Shown here: piece by piece, positions 53,518 to 63,008 of the stretch
Numbering within the stretch: position 1 is the first letter of the stretch
Layout: each line of letters opens with the position of its first letter
NCBI RefSeq assembly: GCF_000741295.1
Contig: NZ_JGZG01000002.1
Coordinates: 1 to 64,000 of the forward strand
Length of the DNA stretch: 64,000 nt
DNA from: Bifidobacterium pseudolongum subsp. globosum
Lineage (GTDB): Bacteria; Actinomycetota; Actinomycetes; Actinomycetales; Bifidobacteriaceae
Direction of reading: 5' to 3'
Position numbers and translations under genes: made by a program
Notes under the pieces: generated by a model
Databases searched by the model: none
What the model was told of the DNA's origin: nothing
The model's input: the letters and a program-made list of their open reading frames with translations, nothing else

Positions 53518-54774
53518 TCAGTCGTTCACGCGGTGCGCCGACCGCGAGGCGCGCACCGGCAATGCGCGCGGCGCGTCGAATCCGCGGCGCGCGAATTCGT
53601 CGGCGATCGCCTGCGCGATGCGGCGGCTTTCGCCTGCGTTGACGAGCGCGATGATCGAGCCGCCGAAGCCGCCGCCGGTCATGCGCGCGCCGTACGCGCC
53701 CTCGTCGCGCGCCACATCGACGGCCACGTCGAGTTCGGGCACGGTCACCTCGTAATCGTCGCGCAGCGAATCATGCGACGCGTTGAACAGCGCGCCGGCC
53801 GTCTCGATGTCGCCCCGGCCGAACGCGTCGATGAAGTCGTCCACACGGCCGATCTCGGTGATGACGTGCCGCACGCGCCGGCGCATCGTCTCGTCGTCCA
53901 GCTGCACGAGCACGTCCTCGAGCGCCGCCGCCGGGTCGGCCGCAGCGTTCACCTGGTCGGCCACCACGCGCAGGTTCGGCACACCGAGGATCTGCGCGGC
54001 CTCTTCGCACATCGTGCGCCGCGCCTCGTACTGGCCGTCGTTGAGCTGGTGCGGCGCCTGCGTGTCGAGCACGAGCAGCTCAAGACCGTAGGCAGACAGG
54101 TCGAACGGCTCCTGGCGCACGCTCTGCGCGGCGGTCAGCCCGGGCATGCAGTCGAGGCGGATTGCGTGGTCCGCCGTGCAGCGCATCGAGGCGTTCTGGT
54201 CGAGGCCGCCGGTCGACGCCCCCGCCATCTCGTTCTCGGCCATCACGGCCGCGTCGATCAGCGCGATACGCCCCTCGTCGCTGCCGCCGAACCCGAGTCC
54301 ATACACATCGTCGAGCGCGAGCGCGGTCGAGCAGGTCATCGCGGCCGACGAGCTCAGGCCGGAGCCGAGTGGCACGCACGAGCTGAACACGGCGTCGAAC
54401 CCGCGCACCTGGTCGAACCCGGCTTCGTGCAGCGCCCAGGCCACGCCGATCGGGTAGGCGCCCCAGCCGTCCACGCCGCCCGCGGCCAGACCGTCCAGAT
54501 CGGCCATGGTCATCTCGTCGGGCGTCATGTCGGAGATGACGCGCACGGTCGTGTCATCGCGCGGGGCGAGCGCCACATATGTGCGGTGCGGCAACGCGAT
54601 CGGCAGGCACAGGCCGCCGTTGTAGTCGGTGTGTTCGCCGATCAGGTTCACGCGGCCCGGCGCGGCCCACACGCCGGCCGGCGCCGTGCCGAAGCGCGCT
54701 TCGAACAGTGCGGAGGCACGGGCGGCACCGTCGGTGTCGCCCATCGGCTCGATGAATTCCACTGCAGTGGTCAT
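53518..54774 (-). CDS. galK: Galactokinase
   Basis: Phosphorylates galactose at C1. 418 aa. Galactokinase signature GRVNLIGEHTDYNGG; ATP loop PLGSGLSSSAAMTCS; C-terminal GARMTGGGFGGSIIAL. AGAAGGG before ATG 54774. Follows galT by 39 bases and ends with a hairpin terminator. Part of the DeoR-galT-galK group. Confidence 0.95.
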   Translation of the reverse strand: MTTAVEFIEPMGDTDGAARASALFEARFGTAPAGVWAAPGRVNLIGEHTDYNGGLCLPIALPHRTYVALAPRDDTTVRVISDMTPDEMTMADLDGLAAGGVDGWGAYPIGVAWALHEAGFDQVRGFDAVFSSCVPLGSGLSSSAAMTCSTALALDDVYGLGFGGSDEGRIALIDAAVMAENEMAGASTGGLDQNASMRCTADHAIRLDCMPGLTAAQSVRQEPFDLSAYGLELLVLDTQAPHQLNDGQYEARRTMCEEAAQILGVPNLRVVADQVNAAADPAAALEDVLVQLDDETMRRRVRHVITEIGRVDDFIDAFGRGDIETAGALFNASHDSLRDDYEVTVPELDVAVDVARDEGAYGARMTGGGFGGSIIALVNAGESRRIAQAIADEFARRGFDAPRALPVRASRSAHRVND

Positions 54775-54813
54775 GATGGTCCCTTCTGTCGTCTGTTGTG
54801 CGGGTGCGCGCGC

Positions 54814-56061
54814 CTAGTCGAGGTCGACCGCGCCGAGTTCGTGGAAACGTTGCGCGATGAGTTCGGGCGTCGTGTCGCTCACCCACGCAGCCATGCCCGA
54901 TTCCGAACCGGCGAGGTACTTGATCTTGTTGGCAGCGCGGCGGAACGAGAAGAACTGCAGGTTGAGGCGGTAGTGCCCGCCGCGCGGGTCGTGCACAGGC
55001 GCCTGGTGCCATGCGGCGATGTACGGCAGGTCCATGCCCTTGCCGTCGCCGGTGTCGAAGAACATGTTGCCGCGCTTGAGCAGCTGCGAGTACATCTGCG
55101 CAAGGTCCCAGCGCTCATGGTCGTCGAGCTCGTCCAGCGTGCGCACGTCGCGCAGCGGCTGCACGTGCACCTCGAGGGGCCAGCGCGCGGCCGCGGGCAC
55201 GTAGGCGACCCAGCTGCCGTTGCGCATGATCACGCGCTCGCCGGCGTCGATTTCGGCGCGCATGATGTCGGCGAGCAGATTGCCGCCGGTGCGCTCGTGG
55301 TAGGCCTCGGTGTGCTTGAGTTCCTGCTCGAGCTTGGGGGCGATGAACGGGTAGGCGTAGATCTGGCCGTGCGGGTGCGCGAGCGAGACGCCGATCTCCT
55401 GGCCGTGGTTTTCGAAGACGTAGATCTGCTCGAGGCCGTCGATCGCGCTCAGTTCTGCGGTGCGGAACGCCCATGCCTCCACAACGGTGCGCAGGCGTTC
55501 GACCGGCAGATCGGCGGGCAGCCCGTGCGCGTTGGGGTCGAAGCAGATGACTTCGCAACGGCCGGACGCCGGGCGCTGGAGCCACAGCGGGTCGTCGTCC
55601 ACTTCCACCGTCTCGTTGGGCACTCCCGGCACCTGCACCATCGAGGGGAAGCGGTTTTCGAAGACGACCACGTTGTAGTCGGTATCCGGCACTTCGCCGT
55701 CCTGGTACGGGTCGCCCGGTTTGCGCGCGGCGAGCGGGTTGCCGGTGGCCGTGGCGCCGGGGCCGATCGTGATCGGCCGGTTCATGCGGGCCGTGGCCAT
55801 CGGAATCCAGTCGCCGGTGAGCGGGTCGCGGCGCATCTGCGGAGCGGCGTACGGCACTTCGTTGCCGTCCGCGTCCAGATACGGCGCGAAGCGGTAGGGC
55901 AGGTCGCGCGGGTCGGCAAGCTGGCGCGTCTTCTTGCCGCAGACGTAGTCGGGCTCGTCGTCGAGATAGAAGAACTCGCGGCCGTCAGACAGCGTTGTGG
56001 GGGTGATGCGGATATGCTCCTGCGCATATTCGCCCGGCTGGTAGTGGGCGAATTGAGACAT
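54814..56061 (-). CDS. galT: Galactose-1-phosphate uridylyltransferase, class I
   Basis: Exchanges UMP between UDP-glucose and galactose-1-phosphate. 415 aa. Active-site SLAHPHGQIYAYPF (His-Pro-His). VVFENRFPSM and YCGKKTRQL-like VCGKKTRQL present. Start MSQFAHYQ at 56061; upstream in-frame ATG at 56115 would overlap the regulator by 14 bp. Ribosome site is weak. Confidence 0.93.
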   Translation of the reverse strand: MSQFAHYQPGEYAQEHIRITPTTLSDGREFFYLDDEPDYVCGKKTRQLADPRDLPYRFAPYLDADGNEVPYAAPQMRRDPLTGDWIPMATARMNRPITIGPGATATGNPLAARKPGDPYQDGEVPDTDYNVVVFENRFPSMVQVPGVPNETVEVDDDPLWLQRPASGRCEVICFDPNAHGLPADLPVERLRTVVEAWAFRTAELSAIDGLEQIYVFENHGQEIGVSLAHPHGQIYAYPFIAPKLEQELKHTEAYHERTGGNLLADIMRAEIDAGERVIMRNGSWVAYVPAAARWPLEVHVQPLRDVRTLDELDDHERWDLAQMYSQLLKRGNMFFDTGDGKGMDLPYIAAWHQAPVHDPRGGHYRLNLQFFSFRRAANKIKYLAGSESGMAAWVSDTTPELIAQRFHELGAVDLD

Positions 56062-56101
56062 CGGTGTCTTTGCTCTTTTCTTGGGGGTTGCTGTGGGGTG
56101 G

Positions 56102-56917
56102 TTATGCTGTGGCAAGCCTGTCGTCGGCTTCCTCGTCCACGCCGTGGGCGAGCACGAGTTCCTTGACGAGGTCGCGCGTCTTGGTGGCCGAATCCGGGTC
56201 GAGCCCGTCGTCGGTGATCACCGTGTCCACTTGGTCAAAGCGGGCGAACAGCGACAGCGATGTGCTGCTCCACTTCGTGTGGTCGGTCAGGATGATCGTG
56301 CGGTCCGCGATGTCCATCATGGCCATGTCGGTGGCCGCTTCGAGCGAATTGGGCATCAGGAAGCCACGCGGCACCGAGACCGAGTGTGTGCCGAGGAACA
56401 CGGTGTTGACGCGCAGCGAGGCGATCACCTTGTCGGCGATCGGCCCCACGAGCGAATTCGAGCGTGTGATCACGCCCCCGGTCACGATCACCTCGACGTC
56501 CTTGGATTCGAGCGCCTGCACGAGCTCGGCCACGGGAATCGAGTTCGTGAGGATCGTGATGCCGTTGGCGCGCTGCGATTCGAGCAGGTGCTGGGCGAAC
56601 ACGTAGGCGGTCGTGCCGCCGCCGATCGCAATCACATCGCCGGGCGAGACGTACTCGATCGCGCGCTGTGCGATCGCGTCCTTGAGCCCGAGCTCCATCT
56701 GCGATTTGACGGAGAACAGCGGCTCGCTCAGCAGCGTGCTCGTGGAGACTGCGCCGCCGTGGACTCGCTTGAGCAGGCCTTTGTCGGCCAGATCGGCGAT
56801 GTCGCGGCGGATCGTCATGGCCGAGACACCGAGTTCCTTCGAAAGCGCGGTGATGCGCACCGCACCGCGCGTACGCAGGCGGCTCAGGATCAGATGCTGA
56901 CGTTGTGAGGAAATCAT
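56102..56917 (-). CDS. DeoR-family regulator of the gal genes
   Basis: 271 aa. N-terminal helix-turn-helix RITALSKELGVSAMTIRRDIADL; C-terminal sugar-phosphate-sensing domain (DAIAQRAIEYVSPGDVIAIG, DHTKWSS). Probably represses galT-galK and itself. Start ATG 56917; operator-like direct repeats ACATTATC sit just upstream (56922-56939). Overlap-free 40-base gap to galT implies one transcript. Confidence 0.88.
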   Translation of the reverse strand: MISSQRQHLILSRLRTRGAVRITALSKELGVSAMTIRRDIADLADKGLLKRVHGGAVSTSTLLSEPLFSVKSQMELGLKDAIAQRAIEYVSPGDVIAIGGGTTAYVFAQHLLESQRANGITILTNSIPVAELVQALESKDVEVIVTGGVITRSNSLVGPIADKVIASLRVNTVFLGTHSVSVPRGFLMPNSLEAATDMAMMDIADRTIILTDHTKWSSTSLSLFARFDQVDTVITDDGLDPDSATKTRDLVKELVLAHGVDEEADDRLATA

Positions 56918-56921
56918 GCGA

Positions 56922-56939
56922 ACATTATCGCACATTATC
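56922..56939 (-). promoter_or_regulatory. Tandem ACATTATC sites upstream of deoR
   Basis: Two direct copies of ACATTATC spaced by GC (10-bp period) five bases upstream of the start; these overlap possible -10 boxes. Likely autoregulatory operator. Confidence 0.45.
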
Positions 56940-57065
56940 TCCCAAACACCAACTCAGTTTGAGTACTTCGGCGTGTTTTCCGACAAAACTGCACGTAATC
57001 GCACATCCACACACCCGTAACTCGAACAATTTCCACCGCACGGCTCCACACCCGCACTCGTGCAA

Positions 57066-58067
57066 TCAGTCGACGCCCGCCTCGGCCTCGTCCACGAGCT
57101 CGTCGTCGAGCACATCGTCGGGGCCGTCCTCGATCTGGCGTTTCGCGTCGGTGATCTCGCGGGGGATCTCGTCGGGGTCGTGCAGCTGGCGATGCATGCG
57201 CGCGAACCCCCAGCGCGTCACCTTGTTCATCGCCTCGCGCACGATCGACCCGTCCATCTTCGATTCGCCGCGCGCGCGTTCGGGGAACACGATCGGCATC
57301 TCCACCACGGTGCCGCCAGCGGCGACCACACGCCGGGTCATGTCGATCTGGAACACGTAGCCGTTGTCTTCGATGGTGTGCAGGTTCACCTTGCGCAGGA
57401 TGCCCGCGCGGTAGACCCGGAACCCCGAGGTCATGTCGCGCACCTTGAGCCCGAGCATGAGGCGCGCGTACTGCGAGCCCACGCGGCTGATGAGGTCGCG
57501 GTACCACGGCCAGTTCTCGGTCGTGCCGCCGGGCACGCGCCGCGAACCGACCACGAGGTCGATGTTCGCGTTCCCCTCGATCCGGTCGAGCATGCGCTTG
57601 AGGTCGTCGGGGCGGTGCGAGCCGTCCATGTCCATCTCGCAGATCAGCGTGTAGCCGTGCCCGAGCGCCCATGTGAAGCCGTCCACATACGCCGAGCCGA
57701 GCCCCAGCTTGCCTTTGCGGTGCAATACGAACACGCGCGAATCCATCGTGCAGCCGTTGATGCGGTTCGCGATCTTCAGGTCCGGCGTGCTCACATGCGC
57801 GTCGTAAAGCACCTTGGCGTTCTTGCCGTCACGCTCGAAGCCCACGTCGCTCGGCTGCGCGCCGGGCTTGACGCGCACGCTCAGTTGCGGCGCCATGTTG
57901 GTGGCCTTCGAGATCACGTCGGCGAGCGTGCCGGTGCCGTCGGGCGAGGCGTCATCGACGATGAGCACGTCCACGCCCGGGTTCTGCACAAAGACGCCGG
58001 TGAGCGTGGGCTCCAGGTTGTCGCGCTCGTTGTACGTTGGCATGACCACGCATACGCGATCCGTCAT
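57066..58067 (-). CDS. Polyprenol-phosphate mannosyltransferase-like GT2
   Basis: 333 aa, GT2 family: VVMPTYNERDNL, LIVDDASPDGTG, CEMDMDGSHRPDD (DXD), VVGSRRVPGG, SGFRVYRAGIL. About 45 extra residues (PSDVGFERDGKNAKVLYDAH and on) are inserted between the first strand pair and the LHRKGKLGLGSAY motif. C-terminal acidic tail. Makes polyprenyl-phosphate-mannose, or a similar sugar donor, for envelope glycans. AGGAGG before the ATG. Confidence 0.88.
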   Translation of the reverse strand: MTDRVCVVMPTYNERDNLEPTLTGVFVQNPGVDVLIVDDASPDGTGTLADVISKATNMAPQLSVRVKPGAQPSDVGFERDGKNAKVLYDAHVSTPDLKIANRINGCTMDSRVFVLHRKGKLGLGSAYVDGFTWALGHGYTLICEMDMDGSHRPDDLKRMLDRIEGNANIDLVVGSRRVPGGTTENWPWYRDLISRVGSQYARLMLGLKVRDMTSGFRVYRAGILRKVNLHTIEDNGYVFQIDMTRRVVAAGGTVVEMPIVFPERARGESKMDGSIVREAMNKVTRWGFARMHRQLHDPDEIPREITDAKRQIEDGPDDVLDDELVDEAEAGVD

Positions 58068-58180
58068 CTGCCCACCTCCTGCTTTCGGCTATGCCACGAC
58101 TGTAGTGCGCGGCGCCGTGGTCCGCCCGCCGTGAACCCGTGCGCCTCGACGCGCGAAGGCGTTCGTGGCACAATGGACGC

Positions 58181-59329
58181 ATGTCTTATGTATCAGAGCA
58201 TAGTCTGCACGACGCCGTCAACAAGGCCACGACCGACCTGTTCACCTTCGCGTACAAAAACGTCATCAAACCGCATTTCGTGTTCAACCACACGCCCGAC
58301 GTGGCGCATGACCAGATGATCGGCTTCTGCGATGTCACGCGCCGCGTGCCGCCGCTCATGTGGCTGCTGCGCACGATGCTCGACTACACCGACCCGGTGC
58401 TCGAGACCACCACGATGGGCGTGCATTTCGCCAATCCCTTCGGGCTTTCCGCCGGCCTTGACAAGAACTGCGAGATGCCCGTGCTGCTCGACAACGCCGG
58501 CTTCGGCTTCGAAACGGTGGGATCCACCACGTCACGCCCGTGCCGGGGCAACGCGCGCCCGTGGTTCCACCGCCTGCCCGAATACGATTCGATGATGGTG
58601 CATGTGGGTCTGGCCAACCTCGGTTCCGCCGAAGTGATCGACCGCGCGCAGCGGGCGTGGAGCAGGACGAAGACGATGCAGATGTCCGTGTCGATCGCCC
58701 GCACGAACGACCATCTGGTGGGCGACCTGGACGAAGGCATCGAGGACTACTGCATCTCGATGCGCCGCGCGGCCGGGCGCACCGCGATGGTCGAAGTGAA
58801 CGTCTCCTGCCCCAACACCACCGCGGGCGAACCGTTCACCGCGGACCCCAACGCGCTCGACCGCCTGTTCACCGAACTCGACAAGATCGACCGCCCGCAG
58901 CCCACACTCGTCAAGATGCCGCTCAACAAGACCTGGCCCGAGTTCAAGGAGCTGCTCGACGTGCTCGCCGAGCACAATGTGCAGGGCGTCACGATCGCCA
59001 ACCTGCAAAAGGACCGCAGCGGCCTGAACATCCCGCGCGACTGGCCCGGCGGTCTTTCGGGCGGTCCGTGCACGGTCGAAAGCACCGAACTGATCCGCCG
59101 CGTCTACCGCGACTACGGCCAGCGCTTCGCGATCGCGGGCGTCGGCGGTGTATTCACGCCGCAGCAGGCCTACGACAAGATCCGCGCCGGCTCGTCGCTC
59201 GTCATGTTCATCACGTCGCTCATGTACCGCGGGCCGCAGCAGATCACCGTGCTCAAGCGTGGCTTGGCGGAGCTGCTCAAGCGCGACGGCTTCGCGCATG
59301 TGGGCGAAGCCGTCGGCGTCGACGCCTGA
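58181..59329 (+). CDS. pyrD: Dihydroorotate dehydrogenase-like protein
   Basis: 382 aa. FMN enzyme of pyrimidine synthesis. N-terminal extension (LHDAVNKATTDLFTFAYKNV) as in membrane-bound class 2, then NPFGLSAGLDKNCEMP, VEVNVSCPNTT and AGVGGVFTPQQAYDKIRAG. Active-site base is Cys210 in NVSCPN, as in class 1; class 2 has Ser. CACAAT ends six bases before the ATG, weak. Divergent from the mannosyltransferase-like gene. Confidence 0.88.
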   Translation: MSYVSEHSLHDAVNKATTDLFTFAYKNVIKPHFVFNHTPDVAHDQMIGFCDVTRRVPPLMWLLRTMLDYTDPVLETTTMGVHFANPFGLSAGLDKNCEMPVLLDNAGFGFETVGSTTSRPCRGNARPWFHRLPEYDSMMVHVGLANLGSAEVIDRAQRAWSRTKTMQMSVSIARTNDHLVGDLDEGIEDYCISMRRAAGRTAMVEVNVSCPNTTAGEPFTADPNALDRLFTELDKIDRPQPTLVKMPLNKTWPEFKELLDVLAEHNVQGVTIANLQKDRSGLNIPRDWPGGLSGGPCTVESTELIRRVYRDYGQRFAIAGVGGVFTPQQAYDKIRAGSSLVMFITSLMYRGPQQITVLKRGLAELLKRDGFAHVGEAVGVDA

Positions 59330-59339
59330 CCGCTACGCG

Positions 59340-60518
59340 TCACCACGCGCCGCGCAGATACTGCGGCGGGTATGGGATCTGCGCGCGCCCGACGCCCAGT
59401 TTCGCGGCGGCGCGCAGCGGCCAGTACGGGTCGCGCAAGGCGGCGCGACCGATTTCCACGGCGTCGGCCTGCCCGTGCGCCACGATTTTCTGCGCCTGTT
59501 TGGGCTTCGTAATCAGGCCGACCGCCGTCGTCGGCACACCTGCCTTCGCGCGGATGCGGTCGGCGAACGGCACCTGGTACCCCGGTTTGACGGGGATCGT
59601 CACGCCGTCGATCAGGCCGCCCGTCGACACATCGATGAGGTCCACGCCGTGCTCCTTGAGCGTGCGCGCCAGCACGACCGACTGGTCGACGTCCCAGCCG
59701 CCCTCGGCCCAGTCGGTCGCCGATATGCGCACGAACAGCGGCAAGTCGTCGCGGATCACGCCGCGCACCTCGTCGACGACCTCCACGAGCATGCGCATGC
59801 GGTTGGCGAGCGAACCGCCGTAGTCGTCGGTGCGCGTGTTGATCAGCGGGTCGAGGAATTCCGAGAGCAGATACCCGTGCGCGGCGTGGATCTCGACCGC
59901 CTCGAACCCGGCGGTCATCGCGCGCCATGCGGCGTCGCGGAAGCGGTGCACAATCCCGTGGATGTCGTCCACATCCAATGCGCGCGGCGCCTGCAGGCCG
60001 CCGAACGCCAGGTCCGAGGGGCCCACGGTGGGCCAACCGCCCTTGTCGGCCGGCACGGTTTGCCCATCGTATCCAATCGAGAAACAGCCGATCGAACCTT
60101 TGCGCCCGGCGTGGTTGAGCTGGATCGCGGGCACGGCGCCGGCCTGTTTGACCGCTTCCGTGATCCACCGGTACGCGTCAATCTGCGCGTCTTCCCACAG
60201 GCCCAGGTCGCATGGCGAGATGCGACCGTCGGGCGTGACCGCGGTCGCTTCGACGATGATGAGGCCGAAACCGCCCAGCGCACGGGACACATAATGCTGG
60301 TAGTGGAAGTCTGTGGGCCGGCCGTCGCGCGCGAACGCCGAATACATGTCCATCGGCGGCAGCCATACGCGGTTGCGCGCAGTCATGCCGCGCAAGGTGA
60401 TCGGGGTGAACAGCGCCGGCTCCGTCGCCTTGACCGTTGTCTGTGACGCCTTGGTTGCCTTGGCTGCCTTCGATGTCTTGGATTGCTTGATGCCCTTGGC
60501 TTGTGATTGCGTGCCCAT
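59340..60518 (-). CDS. NADH:flavin oxidoreductase, old yellow enzyme family (YqjM-like)
   Basis: 392 aa. FMN-binding TIM barrel: NRVWLPPMDMYSA, QLNHAGRKGS, EIHAAHGYLLSEFLDPLINT (catalytic His pair), RTDDYGGSLANRMR, and VEIGRAALRDPYW. The N-terminus adds a Lys/Thr/Ala-rich linker of about 30 residues. Reduces activated alkenes; substrate unknown. TAGGGT ends eight bases before ATG 60518. A family A box (60567) lies just upstream. Confidence 0.9.
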   Translation of the reverse strand: MGTQSQAKGIKQSKTSKAAKATKASQTTVKATEPALFTPITLRGMTARNRVWLPPMDMYSAFARDGRPTDFHYQHYVSRALGGFGLIIVEATAVTPDGRISPCDLGLWEDAQIDAYRWITEAVKQAGAVPAIQLNHAGRKGSIGCFSIGYDGQTVPADKGGWPTVGPSDLAFGGLQAPRALDVDDIHGIVHRFRDAAWRAMTAGFEAVEIHAAHGYLLSEFLDPLINTRTDDYGGSLANRMRMLVEVVDEVRGVIRDDLPLFVRISATDWAEGGWDVDQSVVLARTLKEHGVDLIDVSTGGLIDGVTIPVKPGYQVPFADRIRAKAGVPTTAVGLITKPKQAQKIVAHGQADAVEIGRAALRDPYWPLRAAAKLGVGRAQIPYPPQYLRGAW

Positions 60519-60566
60519 ACCCCGCCACCCTACCACACTGGATACGGACGGCATGACGGCTGCCCC

Positions 60567-60580
60567 GCTACGGGTAGTGT
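60567..60580 (+). repeat. Family A single box
   Basis: GCTACGGGTAGTGT, the outer box of the dispersed family A element, without the central hairpin, between the OYE and penicillin-binding-protein genes. Confidence 0.5.
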
Positions 60581-60605
60581 CCTTGCCGCCACGTGCACAT
60601 ATGGC

Positions 60606-60639
60606 GGTGGCGGCGCACCAGCTTGGATGCGCCGCCACC
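60606..60639 (-). terminator. Hairpin after the penicillin-binding protein gene
   Basis: Perfect 12-bp stem GGTGGCGGCGCA / TGCGCCGCCACC with a 10-base loop, 34 bases past the stop. Confidence 0.6.
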
Positions 60640-60673
60640 GGTCAGCCGCGTTTGGTGGGGCCCGGAATCAGGA

Positions 60674-62929
60674 TCACCGGTTCTGCTGGTTTTGGTTCTG
60701 TTGCTGCTGCAACTGGCCCTGCTGCGTGCCCTGCACCATGTCGCTGGTCTGCGACCTTGAGACGCCCACCTGTTTCATGTACTTGTCCGCAGCCTGCCCG
60801 TAGTCGTTGTCCATCGGCAGGTTCTTCTTCGCCGCGTATTGGCTCACGGCCCTGCTGAACGCAGGCGCGGCGATCGTCGAGCCATCCCAGTAGCCGTGGT
60901 ATTCGCCATTGATCGCGATGTTCTCGATCGGGTGGTTGATCGGGTCCTGCACGTCGCCGACGAGCACGAACGTGGCGATCTGGTGCGGAACGAACCCACC
61001 CGTGGTCACATACATGTTCTCGTTCGTACCGGTTTTCGCGAAAGTCTTGCGGTTGTCGGCCAGCTGGGCCGCGCGCGCGGCGCCGTCAGGGCGCGTCACG
61101 CCTTGGTTCATCGTGTAGGCGAGCGTCTGGATGATCTCCTTGTCCACCGCCTGGTGGCAGTTCGCCTGCGGCACATCGAGCTTGTTGCCGTCGGAGTCCT
61201 CGGCCGATTTGATCGCCACCGGCGTGCACTCGACGCCATCGGCCGCGATCGTGGCATACACGTTGGCCATCGTGAGCGGCGAGACCGAGGTGGTGCCGCC
61301 GATCAGCAGCGCGGGGTGCATCGAGATGTCGCTGTAGACGTCTTCCTGCCCGATCTTCGAATTGTGGTAGCCGAGCGACTTCGCGGCGTCGGCCACCGCA
61401 CACAGGCCGATCTGCGCGCCCATCGCCGCCATCGTGGTGTTGTGCGAATGCACGAGGCCGAGGAACGGGCTTTCCGGGCTCACCGTGCCGTTCGTCAATG
61501 CGTTCGTGACGTGCCAGTTGTCGGAGCCGCCCTGGTAGCCGTTGCACGAGAACCTGTTCGTTAGGAAGTCGGTGGGAGCCACAAGGCTTTCGTTGATCGA
61601 ACGGCCCTGCTGCATCCACGCCACGAGGTTGATCGGCTTCCACGACGAGCCGATCTGGAAGCCCTGGCCGCCGCCGTCGATCTGGTCCACCGCGTAGTTC
61701 ATCGACGAGCGCGTGGGGTCGGTGGCCGCCGCGTCGGTCGCGTCATAGGTGCGGTTGAGGCCGAAGCCGAGCACTTCGCCGGTGCCGGGTTTCACCGAGG
61801 CCATCACGATCTCCATGCCGCTCGAATCGGCCGCTGGGATCGTGGCGTTCGCCACGTCCATCATCGCCGCGTTCGCATCCAGGTCGAGCGTCGTCACGAT
61901 CTTGAGGCCGCCCTCCTGCAGCAGGCGCTCACGGTCTTCCGCCGTCTTGCCGAATTCGGGCGAGTTCTCGATCTTGTGCACCACGTAATCGCAGAAATAG
62001 CCGGCGTCGTACTTCGCGGCCATGCAGCCGCGGCTCACGCTCGTCAAATGCAGCGTGTCGACAAGCGGCGTGTTCACGGCCTCCTCGTACTCCTTCTGCG
62101 TGATGAAGCCTTGGTCGTGCATCAGTTGGAGCGTGATGTTGCGCTGCTTCTGCGCCTCTTCCTGGTTCTCTGGAATCGAAGGGTCGTATTTCGACGGGTT
62201 CTTCGTGATCATGGCGATCGTGGCCGCTTGCACCACATTCAGTTTGTCCGCGGTCGTGTCGAAATACCGTTCCGCCGCCGCCTGCACGCCGTACAGCGAA
62301 TTGCTGCCGAATTGCGCGATGTTCAGGTACCCCTGCAAGATCTCCTGCTTCGAATACTTCTTCTCCATCTGCACCGAGATGAGCATCTCGCGCAGCTTGC
62401 GCGAGATCGTGTCTTCGGTGGCATGGTATGCGGCGATCGGGTCGTTGTTGTCGCGCGCCTTGGTGGCGAGCACGTTCTTCACGTACTGCTGCGTCAGCGA
62501 CGAACCGCCCTGCTGGTCGCCCTTGCGCATGTAGGTCTGCACGAACGCGCGCATCACGCCCTGCACATCCACGCCCGAATGCTCCCAGAAGCGCTTGTCC
62601 TCGCGGGCCACCACGGCCTGCATCATCGGTTTGGAGATGTCTTTGAGCGGCACCACTTCGCGGTTCTGCGCATAGAACTCCGCGATCACGGTCTTGCCGT
62701 CGCTCGCGTACATCGTCGATTTCTGCGGCAGATTTGTCACATCGAAGTCAATGCCTTCCACCTGCATCGACGGGGCCACCGCTTTGGCCACATTGTTCGC
62801 GCCCATCACCGCGGGCAGGAACAGCACGCTCATCGTCACACCGCCCGCAATGCACAGGGTGATGAACGCGAGCGCGAGCGCAAGCACGCGCATTCCAGTC
62901 AGGGATTTCTTCTTGTTCGGCTTCGGCAT
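60674..62929 (-). CDS. Bifunctional penicillin-binding protein (transglycosylase/transpeptidase)
   Basis: 751 aa. Membrane anchor (VLALALAFITLCIAGGVTMSV), GT51 domain VAREDKRFWEHSGVD, QGGSSLTQQYVKN. Transpeptidase motifs: GSSWKPINL (SxxK), VHSHNTTM (SxN) and FAKTGTNEN (KTG). C-terminal tail is Gln/Asn-rich. Polymerises and crosslinks peptidoglycan. TAGAAT ends seven bases before ATG 62929, which is preferred to 62938 lying inside the promoter. Confidence 0.94.
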   Translation of the reverse strand: MPKPNKKKSLTGMRVLALALAFITLCIAGGVTMSVLFLPAVMGANNVAKAVAPSMQVEGIDFDVTNLPQKSTMYASDGKTVIAEFYAQNREVVPLKDISKPMMQAVVAREDKRFWEHSGVDVQGVMRAFVQTYMRKGDQQGGSSLTQQYVKNVLATKARDNNDPIAAYHATEDTISRKLREMLISVQMEKKYSKQEILQGYLNIAQFGSNSLYGVQAAAERYFDTTADKLNVVQAATIAMITKNPSKYDPSIPENQEEAQKQRNITLQLMHDQGFITQKEYEEAVNTPLVDTLHLTSVSRGCMAAKYDAGYFCDYVVHKIENSPEFGKTAEDRERLLQEGGLKIVTTLDLDANAAMMDVANATIPAADSSGMEIVMASVKPGTGEVLGFGLNRTYDATDAAATDPTRSSMNYAVDQIDGGGQGFQIGSSWKPINLVAWMQQGRSINESLVAPTDFLTNRFSCNGYQGGSDNWHVTNALTNGTVSPESPFLGLVHSHNTTMAAMGAQIGLCAVADAAKSLGYHNSKIGQEDVYSDISMHPALLIGGTTSVSPLTMANVYATIAADGVECTPVAIKSAEDSDGNKLDVPQANCHQAVDKEIIQTLAYTMNQGVTRPDGAARAAQLADNRKTFAKTGTNENMYVTTGGFVPHQIATFVLVGDVQDPINHPIENIAINGEYHGYWDGSTIAAPAFSRAVSQYAAKKNLPMDNDYGQAADKYMKQVGVSRSQTSDMVQGTQQGQLQQQQNQNQQNR

Positions 62930-63008
62930 GCTGACCATTCTAAATGGTCGGCTCTACTGCGTCCACAGCTTCCCCGCAATGCTCACGCAATGTGCGCAAC
63001 CGCCCGCG

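Noticed and set aside
53470-56166. 898-codon plus-strand frame opposite galK and galT
   Set aside because: Shadow of both gal genes; spans their intergenic gap and has no domains.
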